Counted from the first letter of the stretch, positions 33,338 to 41,383 are shown. The stretch is DNA of 64,000 bases from Clostridia bacterium (GCA_017415505.1 JAFQGG010000050.1:1-64000), one strand, 5' to 3'. Numbers and translations: made by a program. Notes: a model not told the origin generated them from the letters alone.

Positions 33338-34263
33338 GGGTGGAATTCTCCCAACCTTTTTTTGTCTTTTTGCAGTTGGCGCAACTGTTTGTGGCTTTTC
33401 CGCAATTCTTTGAAATAATGGTATTGTACGTCCTTGCCTTCAATAACGGCGGGGATCACGTTGTCAACCGCTTGTAAAATGATTTTATAAAGCGTGTTCC
33501 AAAGCCGAGAATTGTCCCGCACGCCCTCCAAGGCGTTCAAAAGCTTATCCGTCACCGCTTTTTCAATTTCGAGAAACTCTCGATAGTGCAAGTTGAAATA
33601 ATCGGTGAATTTTGGACAGCCGTCCGTTTTTAATCCGTTGTACGAACCGCTTTCGTAGTCCTCGCCGTAATCGCAAATCATGTCGATAAAGAATATCCAT
33701 TCGGACAACGCCTTGACCGCCTCTTCCGTTTGCGCGGAGAGGGGAAGGAATTGCGAAAAGGATTTTACGGTCATATCGCCGTAAGAGGCGAGTACCTCAA
33801 AGAGCGGAAAACCGCCGTCTTGCAGACGGTTGATTTCGTCCGTACCCTCTTTGGCAATTTGCGCAAGTAGGGGTTCTTTTTCTACCGCTTCTTTGATTGG
33901 ACGGGAAAAAAACGAAGCGACAAGCTTCGTCTTCTTTGCGTTGCCGTCCAACATATCGTCGCGGAATTTCTCCCCAAAGCTGATAAAGGTGAGCCTTGCC
34001 AGCTTTAACCCGATTTCGTCGTCGGCAAACAAATTCATATTCTTTTTCCCCAATCTTTGACAACGCAAATAAGGGGGATTTTCATCCCTCTTTTGCAAAT
34101 TTATTAACATTGAATAAACCGCAACGTCAAACGTTGTGAAAAAGCGGGCGGCCTGTCCGCCCAAGAGGCGCAAGCAATAGCAGACGCGACAGTAATACCC
34201 GTTAAACAGTTGTAATTCTGCCTGCGTCAGATTTGCTTGATAAGGACGGAAATATCCGAACAT
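33334..34263 (-). CDS. DUF5685 protein, isoprenoid-synthase-like Asp motifs
   Basis: 309 aa, all-helical, starting FGYFRPYQANLT with YYCRVCYCLRLLGG, as DUF5685 members do. Two Asp-rich segments stand out: RDDMLDG (Asp102, 103, 106) and FFIDMICDYGEDYESGSYNG (Asp194, 198, 202). They have the order, spacing and flanking (iD-x3-D-x3-D...yN) of squalene/phytoene-synthase-type class I isoprenoid enzymes. The fold link is my inference. It lies between the peptide gene and the rSAM gene. RBS AAGGGCG. The last ~30 residues are very basic. Confidence 0.7.
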   Translation of the reverse strand: MFGYFRPYQANLTQAELQLFNGYYCRVCYCLRLLGGQAARFFTTFDVAVYSMLINLQKRDENPPYLRCQRLGKKNMNLFADDEIGLKLARLTFISFGEKFRDDMLDGNAKKTKLVASFFSRPIKEAVEKEPLLAQIAKEGTDEINRLQDGGFPLFEVLASYGDMTVKSFSQFLPLSAQTEEAVKALSEWIFFIDMICDYGEDYESGSYNGLKTDGCPKFTDYFNLHYREFLEIEKAVTDKLLNALEGVRDNSRLWNTLYKIILQAVDNVIPAVIEGKDVQYHYFKELRKSHKQLRQLQKDKKRLGEFHP

Positions 34264-34273
34264 ACGCCCTTAA

Positions 34274-34414
34274 TTAGCAACAGCAACCAGAACCGTCGCT
34301 GTACGTCCAGTCAACGTGTTCGAAGTGGATATCGTCGCTTTCTGCTTGTGCGTTGTATTCTTGCATCAAGTCTTTGCTTTCTTCCTCGATCTTTACGTCT
34401 TTGCGCTTTTCCAT
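34274..34414 (-). CDS. 46-aa peptide ending Gly-Ser-Gly-Cys-Cys-Cys
   Basis: Small gene read on the minus strand: ATG at 34414, stop at 34276-34274, with an excellent AAGGAG 8 nt before the ATG. The N-terminal ~28 residues are highly charged (EKRKDVKIEEESKDLMQEYN), like a RiPP leader. The C terminus is HFEHVDWTYSDGSGCCC, with the only three cysteines as the last three residues. It sits between a protease-like gene and DUF5685/rSAM genes, 10 nt before the DUF5685 start. It is probably a precursor peptide modified at the Cys cluster and/or at the WTY aromatic segment. The terminal CCC recalls prenylated eukaryotic tails, which may matter given the isoprenoid enzymes in the operon. Confidence 0.78.
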   Translation of the reverse strand: MEKRKDVKIEEESKDLMQEYNAQAESDDIHFEHVDWTYSDGSGCCC

Positions 34415-34455
34415 GGTAGTTCTCCTTATAATTGAAAATTTTATTTATAAATATT

Positions 34456-35055
34456 TTATAAATCGGTTTTAGGTTCGATAGAATCGAACATTTTTTGCAG
34501 TTTCCGCAGTTTTTCTTCTTCTGCGCGTCTTGCCGTTTCCGCTTTCTTTTTTCGTTTCCCGTTTTGGATAAACGACGCTGTTTGCTTTATTATATGCAAG
34601 GCAAAGAGTCTTGCGTATACCTCGATGGGAGAGGTAAGCTCGCCCGTTTTCGCGTCCGAAACGCGAGAGAGGTACGCCTTGTTGAGCGTTTTTAGCGCAG
34701 GATAAAATTCCCGTTGGCTCAACCAAATATGCGCAAGCTCGTGACAAAGCACGGAAAAGAAAATCGATTCGGTGGTTTTGAAAAAAATCCCGTAGGATAT
34801 ATACAATCCGTCGCCGTCGCGCATATACGCTTGCTTTTTGAAGGTCTTTACCGTTTTGAACGAAAACGGTTGAAACACGCCTTCTTGCACGAGCGTTTTG
34901 ATAAGCGCTTTTATGTACGCGATTTTCGTGAAATAAAAGCGACTTCGCACCGTGAGCAGTTTTTCAAACCGTTGCAACGCGACGGGGGATAATTCCTCTG
35001 TAAGCGTCGCCTGAAAAGGTGCGGACAAATATTGTTCTACGCTACTTGCTATCAT
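34456..35055 (-). CDS. ImmA/IrrE-like (M78) metalloprotease
   Basis: 199 aa. Zinc motif LCHELAHIWLS (H-E-x-x-H) and a downstream Glu in SPIEVYARLFALHII, in the position of the third ligand helix of ImmA/IrrE proteins (E-x-x-A-x-x-F-A). A charged C-terminal helix follows (KRKKKAETARRAEEEKLRKL). No signal peptide. The start overlaps the upstream U32-like stop (ATGA). In this operon it is a candidate for leader removal or regulation; that is inference. Confidence 0.72.
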   Translation of the reverse strand: MIASSVEQYLSAPFQATLTEELSPVALQRFEKLLTVRSRFYFTKIAYIKALIKTLVQEGVFQPFSFKTVKTFKKQAYMRDGDGLYISYGIFFKTTESIFFSVLCHELAHIWLSQREFYPALKTLNKAYLSRVSDAKTGELTSPIEVYARLFALHIIKQTASFIQNGKRKKKAETARRAEEEKLRKLQKMFDSIEPKTDL

Positions 35056-35990
35056 TTTATATCCAAAGAGTGTCCAAGAATCTCTTCTTTGTATTTTACG
35101 ACCTTTGCAAAATCCATTTTAGAAAAATACTTCCAAAAGAATCCCGCGCGTCCCCAATAGGCGTAGGCGTTGCAGTCCGTTTCCAAATAGGGGAGAATCT
35201 CTCCGCGCATATAGCTGTCCATCGAGTTTTGCACGAAAGAGAGTTTGCTACCACGGTTAGAGATTTTGAAACAGTCGATAAGACCCGCTTCAATCGTTCC
35301 GTCGCGAAGTTCCTGCGGGAATATGCTTTGCAGGGCGTAGAGATATTCTACCGAATATTTCTCGTGATTTTTATCAAAGGTTTCTTGACACAGCGGGCTC
35401 GTGCTTGCGCAGGTGGCGCAGTTGAACGAACAGCTGTTGTTGAGAAGCAAAATGATTTCCTTACCCTTTTCCTTGATATATCGGAACGCTTCGTTGTCGC
35501 GGATAAATACCGAACCGAGCACCACGGCGTCGATCTTTCTGCCCTCGATCGCTTCGTCGAACGCTTTGAGCGAACGCATACCGTTGTTGAAGCTCCAAAT
35601 ATATTTCTTGTCGGGAAAGTATTTTTCCACGAAAGGGTAGTAGGCTTGTAAAAAACAAACGGAATCCACTTCAATTTGCCGTTTTTTCAATTCCTTGGAA
35701 GCGAGCGCGATAAGCTCCTCGTCCAAAGTGAGCGTATTGAACAAAAGTTCCAACTCCACGCCGTACGCTTTCGCCTCTTTCAACATTTTCCAAAACAAAA
35801 TCCGTTTGTGCGGAAAAAGCAACTGCTTTGCAATAAGTTGACGGGTATGGAATTTCTTGCTTAACGGCAAAGAAAAGTAAATGGAACGGATATACGGGTG
35901 ATACGCTTCCAAAAAACGGCGAAACTCTTTGATATTCGTGTCCAAAGTCAATCCAATGTTAAACTTTTTTTCAAATCCCGTTTTTTGCAT
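35052..35990 (-). CDS. U32-peptidase-like protein, putative Fe-S enzyme
   Basis: 312 aa; RBS GAGGCGG. TIM-barrel-like start NIGLTLDTNIKEFRRFLEAY, then IRSIYFSLPLSKKFHTRQL and ELELLFNTLTLDEELI. The Cys-rich segment NNSCSFNCATCASTSPLCQ (around residues 188-206) is the likely Fe-S ligand region. A later Cys occurs in ETDCNAYAYWGRAGF. It resembles the UbiU/TrhP/U32 superfamily, which carries 4Fe-4S clusters and performs hydroxylation or modification reactions rather than proteolysis. It is the first gene of the peptide operon. Confidence 0.65.
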   Translation of the reverse strand: MQKTGFEKKFNIGLTLDTNIKEFRRFLEAYHPYIRSIYFSLPLSKKFHTRQLIAKQLLFPHKRILFWKMLKEAKAYGVELELLFNTLTLDEELIALASKELKKRQIEVDSVCFLQAYYPFVEKYFPDKKYIWSFNNGMRSLKAFDEAIEGRKIDAVVLGSVFIRDNEAFRYIKEKGKEIILLLNNSCSFNCATCASTSPLCQETFDKNHEKYSVEYLYALQSIFPQELRDGTIEAGLIDCFKISNRGSKLSFVQNSMDSYMRGEILPYLETDCNAYAYWGRAGFFWKYFSKMDFAKVVKYKEEILGHSLDIK

Positions 35991-36056
35991 ACCGCCTCGA
36001 CCGTGTAAAGCCGTTAAATGAACGCATGGTCAGCCGACCATAATATCATTAGATAT

Positions 36057-36085
36057 ATTTTATAATATTTGCAATCAAATGTCAA
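36057..36085 (-). promoter_or_regulatory. Promoter of the peptide/rSAM operon
   Basis: Minus strand TTGACA (36085-36080), 17-nt spacer, TAAAAT (36062-36057). The leader of ~60 nt includes the palindrome ATGGTC-AGCC-GACCAT at 36026-36041, a possible operator. Confidence 0.65.
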
Positions 36086-36219
36086 GTAAATAAATAAGGA
36101 AAAAAACGGAAAATGTCGAAATTTGTTAAGAATGTATACTTTTTGTGACAAGGATTCGACAAAAGCGTGAAAAAGAGGAGATTTTCCCGCGCACGCTTTT
36201 GAATCGGTTTCTAAATTTA

Positions 36220-36239
36220 TGGCGCAGAGAAGAGGATTC
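36220..36239 (-). repeat. tRNA-Ser 3'-end copy (att-like) 1
   Basis: TGGCGCAGAGAAGAGGATTC on the plus strand equals the reverse complement of the tRNA-Ser 3' end with CCA. It is the first of three copies, 36220, 36423 and 36594; only the last belongs to a whole tRNA. Confidence 0.75.
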
Positions 36240-36372
36240 TCGCCTTTAGCGGCGCGCCCCGCCAAACGATTATCAATCGTTTGTTTTGCCGTCAAGATTG
36301 TGGATACAAGTACATGGTCGGGCAAAATGCTCGCTCCCGCTCGCAGCTCCCACCCTCGAATCCTCTTCTAGA

Positions 36373-36440
36373 TTCGGAGTACAACGAAAAAGAGATATGC
36401 GCTTTGGCATATCTCTTTTTCGTGGCGCAGAGAAGAGGAT
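36373..36440 (-). repeat. tRNA-Ser 3'-end copy 2 with terminator hairpin
   Basis: The 18-bp tRNA 3' end at 36423-36440 is followed, on the minus strand, by the hairpin AAAAGAGATATGC / GCATATCTCTTTTT (36384-36421). This is the same order (tRNA end, CGAAAAA, hairpin, T-tract) as behind the intact tRNA. A stray T-arm word CGGAGGTTCG occurs ~95 bp upstream at 36517-36526, suggesting a tRNA copy split by an insertion. Confidence 0.65.
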
Positions 36441-36557
36441 ATTGCAAAAGGCAAAGTGTCGTCGCTCGCCGAGTTTGAGGAAGAAAACGAGGGGAATCGT
36501 TTCTCGCTCCTCGCGCGAACCTCCGATAAGGCGGAGTTTCTCATCTCTAATTCTTCG

Positions 36558-36593
36558 CACGAAAAAACCCCGCCAAGTAAGCGGGGCTTTTTC
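36558..36593 (-). terminator. Terminator of tRNA-Ser
   Basis: Minus strand: CGAAAAAGCCCCGC-TTACTTG-GCGGGGTTTTTTCG just after the CCA. Confidence 0.85.
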
Positions 36594-36684
36594 GTGGCGC
36601 AGAGAAGAGGATTCGAACCTCCGGAACAGTTCTCCCGTTCACACGATTTCCAATCGTGCTCCTTAAACCACTCAGACATCTCTG
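36594..36684 (-). tRNA. tRNA-Ser (GGA)
   Basis: 91 nt including encoded CCA. Acceptor GCAGAGA pairs with TCTCTGC; D-arm GATGTCTGAGTGGTTTAAGG; anticodon loop TTGGAAA gives GGA; a long class II variable arm; T-arm GGAGGTTCGAATCC. Both the sequence and the long variable arm are typical of bacterial tRNA-Ser. Confidence 0.95.
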
Positions 36685-36734
36685 CATCGTAGGCGTTCGT
36701 TCAACGCCTATCTATATTACTTTATTTTTTCAAA

Positions 36735-36758
36735 AAATGCAAGCGTTTTCGACTTGCT
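36735..36758 (-). terminator. Terminator of the DnaD-like gene
   Basis: Minus strand GCAAG-TCGAAAACG-CTTGC followed by ATTTTTTG, 34 nt after the stop. Confidence 0.6.
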
Positions 36759-36791
36759 TTTATAAAATTTTCGAAAAAATATTAAAAAATC

Positions 36792-38531
36792 TTATTGGAT
36801 TGCCGTTTTATAACAGTCGCAAGCCGTACCGTTTGCCAAAAATCCCGTGTCCGAGCATTTTTTACAGCTAAATTTCGGCGCGAGGTCGATTTCTTTCATG
36901 CCCATTTCCGCCAACAGTTCCCTGCGCTCAGCTAAGAGCGCTTTCTTTCTTTCGAGCAGGGCGGGCAGTTTTTTCGGTTCGAACACTTCCGCTTTTGCGA
37001 GTGAAATTTCCATGGTGGAAAGCTCGGTGGAGATTTCTTTGAATCGGGTATTTGCATTCGCTTTGGCGAGATACTTGTCCGCGCGCGTTTGCGCTTTTTC
37101 CCGAAGCAACGCGTAGTATCTATCCCGTTCCGCTTTCGCGTTCGCCGCTTCGATCGACGGGTTCGTATAACCGCGATTCCCGCTTGCGACGGGTTGTTTG
37201 CTCTCTTGCGCGGGGATATCCTCGACCTTGTACACGCCTTCCTTTTTCCAATCGGCGAGAATTTTGTTCATGTAGGGGATAGGGTTTGCGCTCGTTGCGC
37301 TACGCTTTGCCGCTTCGAGAATCATTTCGTCGCTAAAATTCCAATCCCGCCAAGTACGGAGCATGGAAAGATTCATGGGCGTTTTGCGAATCGAACCGCA
37401 AATTTCCCGTATTTTTTCAAACAGTTTAAGCTCCTCGTTCTTTTCCTTTAAGAACGCTTTCACGCCCTCTTTGGATACCGTGCCGTTGGCGTACAGCTTA
37501 TCCACGATTGCGTTCATGCTGTCGAAACTGCCCCTGTCCGTCTTTAAGCAAAACAGCGCGATATCGAGAAGGGAAGAATCCTCGAACCCGTAATTGTACC
37601 ACTTTTCCACGTATTCGTCCACGTAGGCGGCGGGGTTGTTGATTTTTACGCCGAGCTTTCTGCCGATACGGAAAGTAAGATTTACGAGCATTTCCCGCTC
37701 GTGCAAATACAGTTCGATTTCGCCTGCTTCAATCTTATGCTTATCGTATAATTCTTCAAGCGTTATATCGAGGGCAGTCATACTTCCGCGCTTGCATTTT
37801 TTTGCCGCGACGATTACGCCGTCGCGCGCAAAACCGAGCGTTTCCGTCCATTTTCTATACAGGGAATAGTCGTTTTCGTCGGGAGCGCGTCCGCTTACGC
37901 CGAGCGCGGTAAACACGGCGGATAGGTCGTTTTCGTGCGTGTTGTAATTGGAAAGCTCCCGTTCCACCTGTTCGTAGGTAGAACAGCCGTTTTTGAGCAA
38001 TTTTTTGGCTTTATTGAAAATATAGGCGGCGGAAACGGCGTCGCCCTGTTTGTGGATACAGTACTCCACGACGAGTAAAAGCGCCTGCGGTTGCATGGCG
38101 TTTTCTTCAAGAAAACGCATATACTTAATATAGTCCCCCGCGGAAACGAATTTGCCCACGCGTTGCATTTTGCGTTGCAATTCCTTATTGAAATCCGCGT
38201 AGCGCTCGTAGTGCGCCTTTTTGGGCTTACCCACGACGGATTTTACGGGCAAGTACTGCACGGCGAAGGGGTCTTGGGAAATAATAGAAACGAGGTCGTA
38301 ATCCTCCCAAAAACGAAAGGCGTTGCAAATTTCTTCCTCGTCGGCTTTGAGTACTTCCGCCATTGATTTCAAGCCGAAATCGGAGTCGGCGTTTTTGCAA
38401 AGGTAAAGCCCGTAAAGGTACACCTTTACGGCAAAACCGTCTGCCTCGGGCAGATACTTGGTTATGAATTTATTTTCCACGGTGACGAACGAATTGCCGT
38501 CGCTGTCTTTGGAAAAGGAACAAAAAGCCAT
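36792..38531 (-). CDS. DnaD-domain primosome protein, DnaC-type zinc tail
   Basis: 579 aa; RBS GGAGG. The N-terminal winged-helix part (residues ~1-110) is followed by two DnaD/DnaB2-like regions. One holds YRKWTETLGFARDGVIVAAKKCKRGSM; the other holds LRTWRDWNFSDEMILEAAKRSATSANPIPYMNKIL, with the YxxxIL signature. Charged helices follow. The C-terminal ~45 residues (LAPKFSCKKCSDTGFLANGTACDCYK) look like the zinc-binding N-terminal segment of DnaC/DnaI helicase loaders, but no AAA+ domain follows. It would act in loading the replicative helicase DnaB (46602). A truncated fusion next to the tRNA-Ser scar is possible. Confidence 0.82.
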   Translation of the reverse strand: MAFCSFSKDSDGNSFVTVENKFITKYLPEADGFAVKVYLYGLYLCKNADSDFGLKSMAEVLKADEEEICNAFRFWEDYDLVSIISQDPFAVQYLPVKSVVGKPKKAHYERYADFNKELQRKMQRVGKFVSAGDYIKYMRFLEENAMQPQALLLVVEYCIHKQGDAVSAAYIFNKAKKLLKNGCSTYEQVERELSNYNTHENDLSAVFTALGVSGRAPDENDYSLYRKWTETLGFARDGVIVAAKKCKRGSMTALDITLEELYDKHKIEAGEIELYLHEREMLVNLTFRIGRKLGVKINNPAAYVDEYVEKWYNYGFEDSSLLDIALFCLKTDRGSFDSMNAIVDKLYANGTVSKEGVKAFLKEKNEELKLFEKIREICGSIRKTPMNLSMLRTWRDWNFSDEMILEAAKRSATSANPIPYMNKILADWKKEGVYKVEDIPAQESKQPVASGNRGYTNPSIEAANAKAERDRYYALLREKAQTRADKYLAKANANTRFKEISTELSTMEISLAKAEVFEPKKLPALLERKKALLAERRELLAEMGMKEIDLAPKFSCKKCSDTGFLANGTACDCYKTAIQ

Positions 38532-38619
38532 AATTGCCTCCGTTTTTGCGGGAATTTCAAACGAGAAAAAATCCGTTTATGGAAATTTGGAAAAATTTTT
38601 TTCTTTTGCGGTTCTTTTC

Positions 38620-38648
38620 TTGCTTTATTTTTCGAAATAGTGTATAAT
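38620..38648 (+). promoter_or_regulatory. Promoter upstream of hydrolase-like gene
   Basis: TTGCTT 38620-38625, 17-nt spacer, TATAAT 38643-38648; ~130-nt leader. The 38532-38783 intergenic stretch holds no gene. Confidence 0.6.
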
Positions 38649-38783
38649 AAAATAGTATAGTTAACGACCAAACCCCGTGCCGTGAATCCATTATACCTTT
38701 TTTTGAAAAGAAAAGCAAGCTGTTTTGAAAGGGATTCGAAAAAAAAGAAACGGAAAAAACGAAAGGTCGAACGGAGCGTAAAC

Positions 38784-40484
38784 ATGATCGTAAGCGCAGT
38801 GGCTTTATGGAAAAAATTTAATTTGAAAACTCCGCTCGGCGCAAGCGAGTGGGGGATTGAGGAACGCGGTGGCGTTCGCATTAGCCACGTTTCCTATTCC
38901 GGGCACGCAGTCGAGGACGGTAGCGTGCGTATTTACGCGCGTCTTTTGAAACCGCTTTCCACGGCGCACGCGCCGGCGATCGTGCTTTTGGGCGACGTTG
39001 GAAAACCCGTGGATATCGAGCTTGCCCGTTATTTCGTGGAAAAGGGGTACGCCGTGCTCATGCCCGATTATTCGGGCAAAATGACGGGGGATAAGGAAGG
39101 GGTTTTACGCACCGCCTATCCGCCCTCTTTGCAACACGGCAACTACGAGCACGCGCGCGGACTTACGAGTATGCACGGACTTACGGCGACGGAAACGACT
39201 TGGTTTGAATGGACGTACGTAGCGTTGTTTTCCATCGAGTTTTTGAAGCGTTGCGGAGGAATCGGGGATATCGGTATCGTCGGCGTGCGTACGGGCGGGG
39301 ATATCGCTTGGCAAAGCTCGCTTTCTCCCGACTTAAAATGTGCCGTGCCCATCAACGCCGTAGGTTGGAAATCGTTTGCCAACGTGGCGAAGTTCGGGGA
39401 TAACGTTGCGCACAATTTGAGCAACGACCGCCACGCGTATATCGCGGCGGTGGAGGCTCAATCGTACGCGTCGAGCGTGAAATGCCCCGTGCTTATGCTT
39501 TGCGCGCTCCGCGACGACGGGTTCGATTGCGACCGCGCTTACGACACATTCTCCCGTATCGGCACGAAGTACGGCAACGCGCTCGTGTATTCGGCGGATA
39601 GCGGACCTTGTATCGGTCCGAACGGCTTGATCGATATGGACCTGTTCTTGGAAAAGAACTTAAAGGGCAGGGAAATTTATATTCCCGATACCTTAAACCT
39701 TTCCATAAAGGAAACGGCGGAGGGGTTGGAAATTTGCGTGGACGGCGATAAAGAAGGCATTTTGGAAGAAGCGGGCGTTTTCTACGCGGAGGCGGACGTA
39801 AAAACCAAGTGCGCGTATCGCGATTGGCAACACCTTTGCAAAGTGAAAGGAAACGAGGTGAAAGACGGAAGATTCCAAGTGACGGTCAAACCGTTCGCGG
39901 GGGCTTCGGCGGTCTTCGCGTACGCGTACGCGAAATATATAAACGGTTTCCGCGTGATGTCGAAAATCGTTGCGAAACGTCTTTCTAAACCCGATCCGTA
40001 CGCAGTCAAGGGCAGAATGCTCTTTTCGGGCGTGGAAATGGATTGCTTTGGCGTAGCGGATTATAAAGAAAACTCGATTGGCGGGATTTTCCTCGAACGG
40101 GAAGCCGTGCCCAAAATTTCCGTCGGCTACGGGGGCGTGAAAGGCGCGTTTTCCGTAGGCGGAATCAAAACCTATAAAATTAGCGCTCCCACTTATATTC
40201 CCGACGAAAACGCGCTCCTCAAATTCGACGGATATTGCCGTGAAACGGTAGAGTTGAAAGTGACGGTGGACGCGGTGGACAGCGCGGACGAAATGGAACG
40301 GTACAGTTGCCACGTGGAAATCAAAGGCGGGGGGAAATGGAAGCGTATCATTCTCAAAGCCGCCGATTTCAAGGGCGAATCGTGCGGGAAACCGCTTGCC
40401 TGCTTCTCGGACGGAAGAGCACTCACTTTCCGTTGCGAAAACGAGGAAACGGACTACGCCGTGACGAATATTATTTGGTTGTAA
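38784..40484 (+). CDS. Alpha/beta-hydrolase-fold protein, catalytic triad lost
   Basis: 566 aa from ATG 38784 (GGAG 9 nt upstream; the frame opens earlier but without RBS). Residues ~55-330 follow an acyl-peptidase/acetyl-xylan-esterase-like hydrolase: PAIVLLGDVGKPVDIELARYF, YAVLMPDYSGK, WTYVALFSIEFLK. The elbow reads IVGVRTGGDIAW, so the Ser of GxSxGG is Arg (then Thr), and the His segment reads SGPCIGP. A beta-rich ~230-aa C-terminal part follows. It is probably a non-catalytic or altered-activity protein. First gene of a run with DUF951 and lepB. Confidence 0.65.
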   Translation: MIVSAVALWKKFNLKTPLGASEWGIEERGGVRISHVSYSGHAVEDGSVRIYARLLKPLSTAHAPAIVLLGDVGKPVDIELARYFVEKGYAVLMPDYSGKMTGDKEGVLRTAYPPSLQHGNYEHARGLTSMHGLTATETTWFEWTYVALFSIEFLKRCGGIGDIGIVGVRTGGDIAWQSSLSPDLKCAVPINAVGWKSFANVAKFGDNVAHNLSNDRHAYIAAVEAQSYASSVKCPVLMLCALRDDGFDCDRAYDTFSRIGTKYGNALVYSADSGPCIGPNGLIDMDLFLEKNLKGREIYIPDTLNLSIKETAEGLEICVDGDKEGILEEAGVFYAEADVKTKCAYRDWQHLCKVKGNEVKDGRFQVTVKPFAGASAVFAYAYAKYINGFRVMSKIVAKRLSKPDPYAVKGRMLFSGVEMDCFGVADYKENSIGGIFLEREAVPKISVGYGGVKGAFSVGGIKTYKISAPTYIPDENALLKFDGYCRETVELKVTVDAVDSADEMERYSCHVEIKGGGKWKRIILKAADFKGESCGKPLACFSDGRALTFRCENEETDYAVTNIIWL

Positions 40485-40494
40485 AGAGGATACC

Positions 40495-40680
40495 ATGTAC
40501 GAGTTGAACGATATCCTTGTCTTAAAAAAGACGCACCCGTGCGGGGGGAGCGATTGGAAAGTCGTGCGCTTGGGCGCGGACGTGAAATTACGCTGTCTTA
40601 CCTGCGGGCGGTTCGTCAACTTGACGCGCGACGAATTGAAACGGCGGGTCAAGCGCGTGAAAGGAGTAGAGAATGAGTAA
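40495..40680 (+). CDS. DUF951 family small protein
   Basis: 61 aa. LKKTHPCGGSDWKVVRLGADVKLRCLTCGRFVNLTRDEL matches DUF951 of Bacillota, with Cys residues in HPCGG and CLTCGR forming a small zinc-finger-like fold; function unknown. RBS AGAGGA. Its 3' end overlaps lepB by 8 nt. Confidence 0.92.
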   Translation: MYELNDILVLKKTHPCGGSDWKVVRLGADVKLRCLTCGRFVNLTRDELKRRVKRVKGVENE

Positions 40681-41383
40681 AAAAGTTAGGGAAGGAAGTA
40701 CGGATTTGGAAGAAAGTTCGTTATACGAGAGTTGCTACGGCTATAAGGAAAGCAACTCTTCGTTTCGTTTTCTTCTCGTAATCCTCGTGCTCGTTTTGGC
40801 ACTCTTTTCCTTCCGTATCTATTTTACGCACAGTTTCGGGGGCGTAATCGTTTCGGGCAGTTCCATGAGCAAAACGCTGTACAGCGGAGAGGAACTTCTC
40901 ATGCGACGGGTGGACGAAAAGAATAAAGCGGAGCGTGGGGACGTGATCGTCGTGTACGTTTACGATTATCCCGAGTTTAAGTACGAGCCCGTTTCCGAAA
41001 ATAGAAAAACGCGGTATCTTATCAAACGGCTGATTGCGATCGAGGGCGATAAGGTGCGTTGCGAGGACGGAAAAGTGGAGATTTGCTACGCGGGCACGGA
41101 CGAGTTCGTGTACTTGGACGAGCCGTACGCCTATTACGGCAAGAACGACGCGTTCAAAAAATCGTACGATTTTGGAGAGTATACGGTGCAAGAGGGCGAG
41201 GTGTTCTTCCTCGGCGATAACAGAAGCTACGACGGCAGTAGCGTGGACAGTCGGTATTTGGAAGGACATTCGCGCATAGACGGGCTGTATAAAGAAACGG
41301 ATATATACGGCGTCGTACCCGATTGGGCAATGAAGTATCAAAAAGTTTTAAGTTGGATATTTTTCACGGGAGAATCCGTGTAA
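40673..41383 (+). CDS. lepB: Signal peptidase I
   Basis: 236 aa. One N-terminal TM (~31-50), then catalytic Ser64 in SGSSMSKTL and Lys118 in RYLIKRLIAIEGD, and the C-terminal box FFLGDNRSYDGSSVDSR. This is the ordinary Ser-Lys signal peptidase, distinct from the Ser-His SipW at 18529. It removes signal peptides of secreted proteins at the membrane outer face. Confidence 0.94.
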   Translation: MSKKVREGSTDLEESSLYESCYGYKESNSSFRFLLVILVLVLALFSFRIYFTHSFGGVIVSGSSMSKTLYSGEELLMRRVDEKNKAERGDVIVVYVYDYPEFKYEPVSENRKTRYLIKRLIAIEGDKVRCEDGKVEICYAGTDEFVYLDEPYAYYGKNDAFKKSYDFGEYTVQEGEVFFLGDNRSYDGSSVDSRYLEGHSRIDGLYKETDIYGVVPDWAMKYQKVLSWIFFTGESV

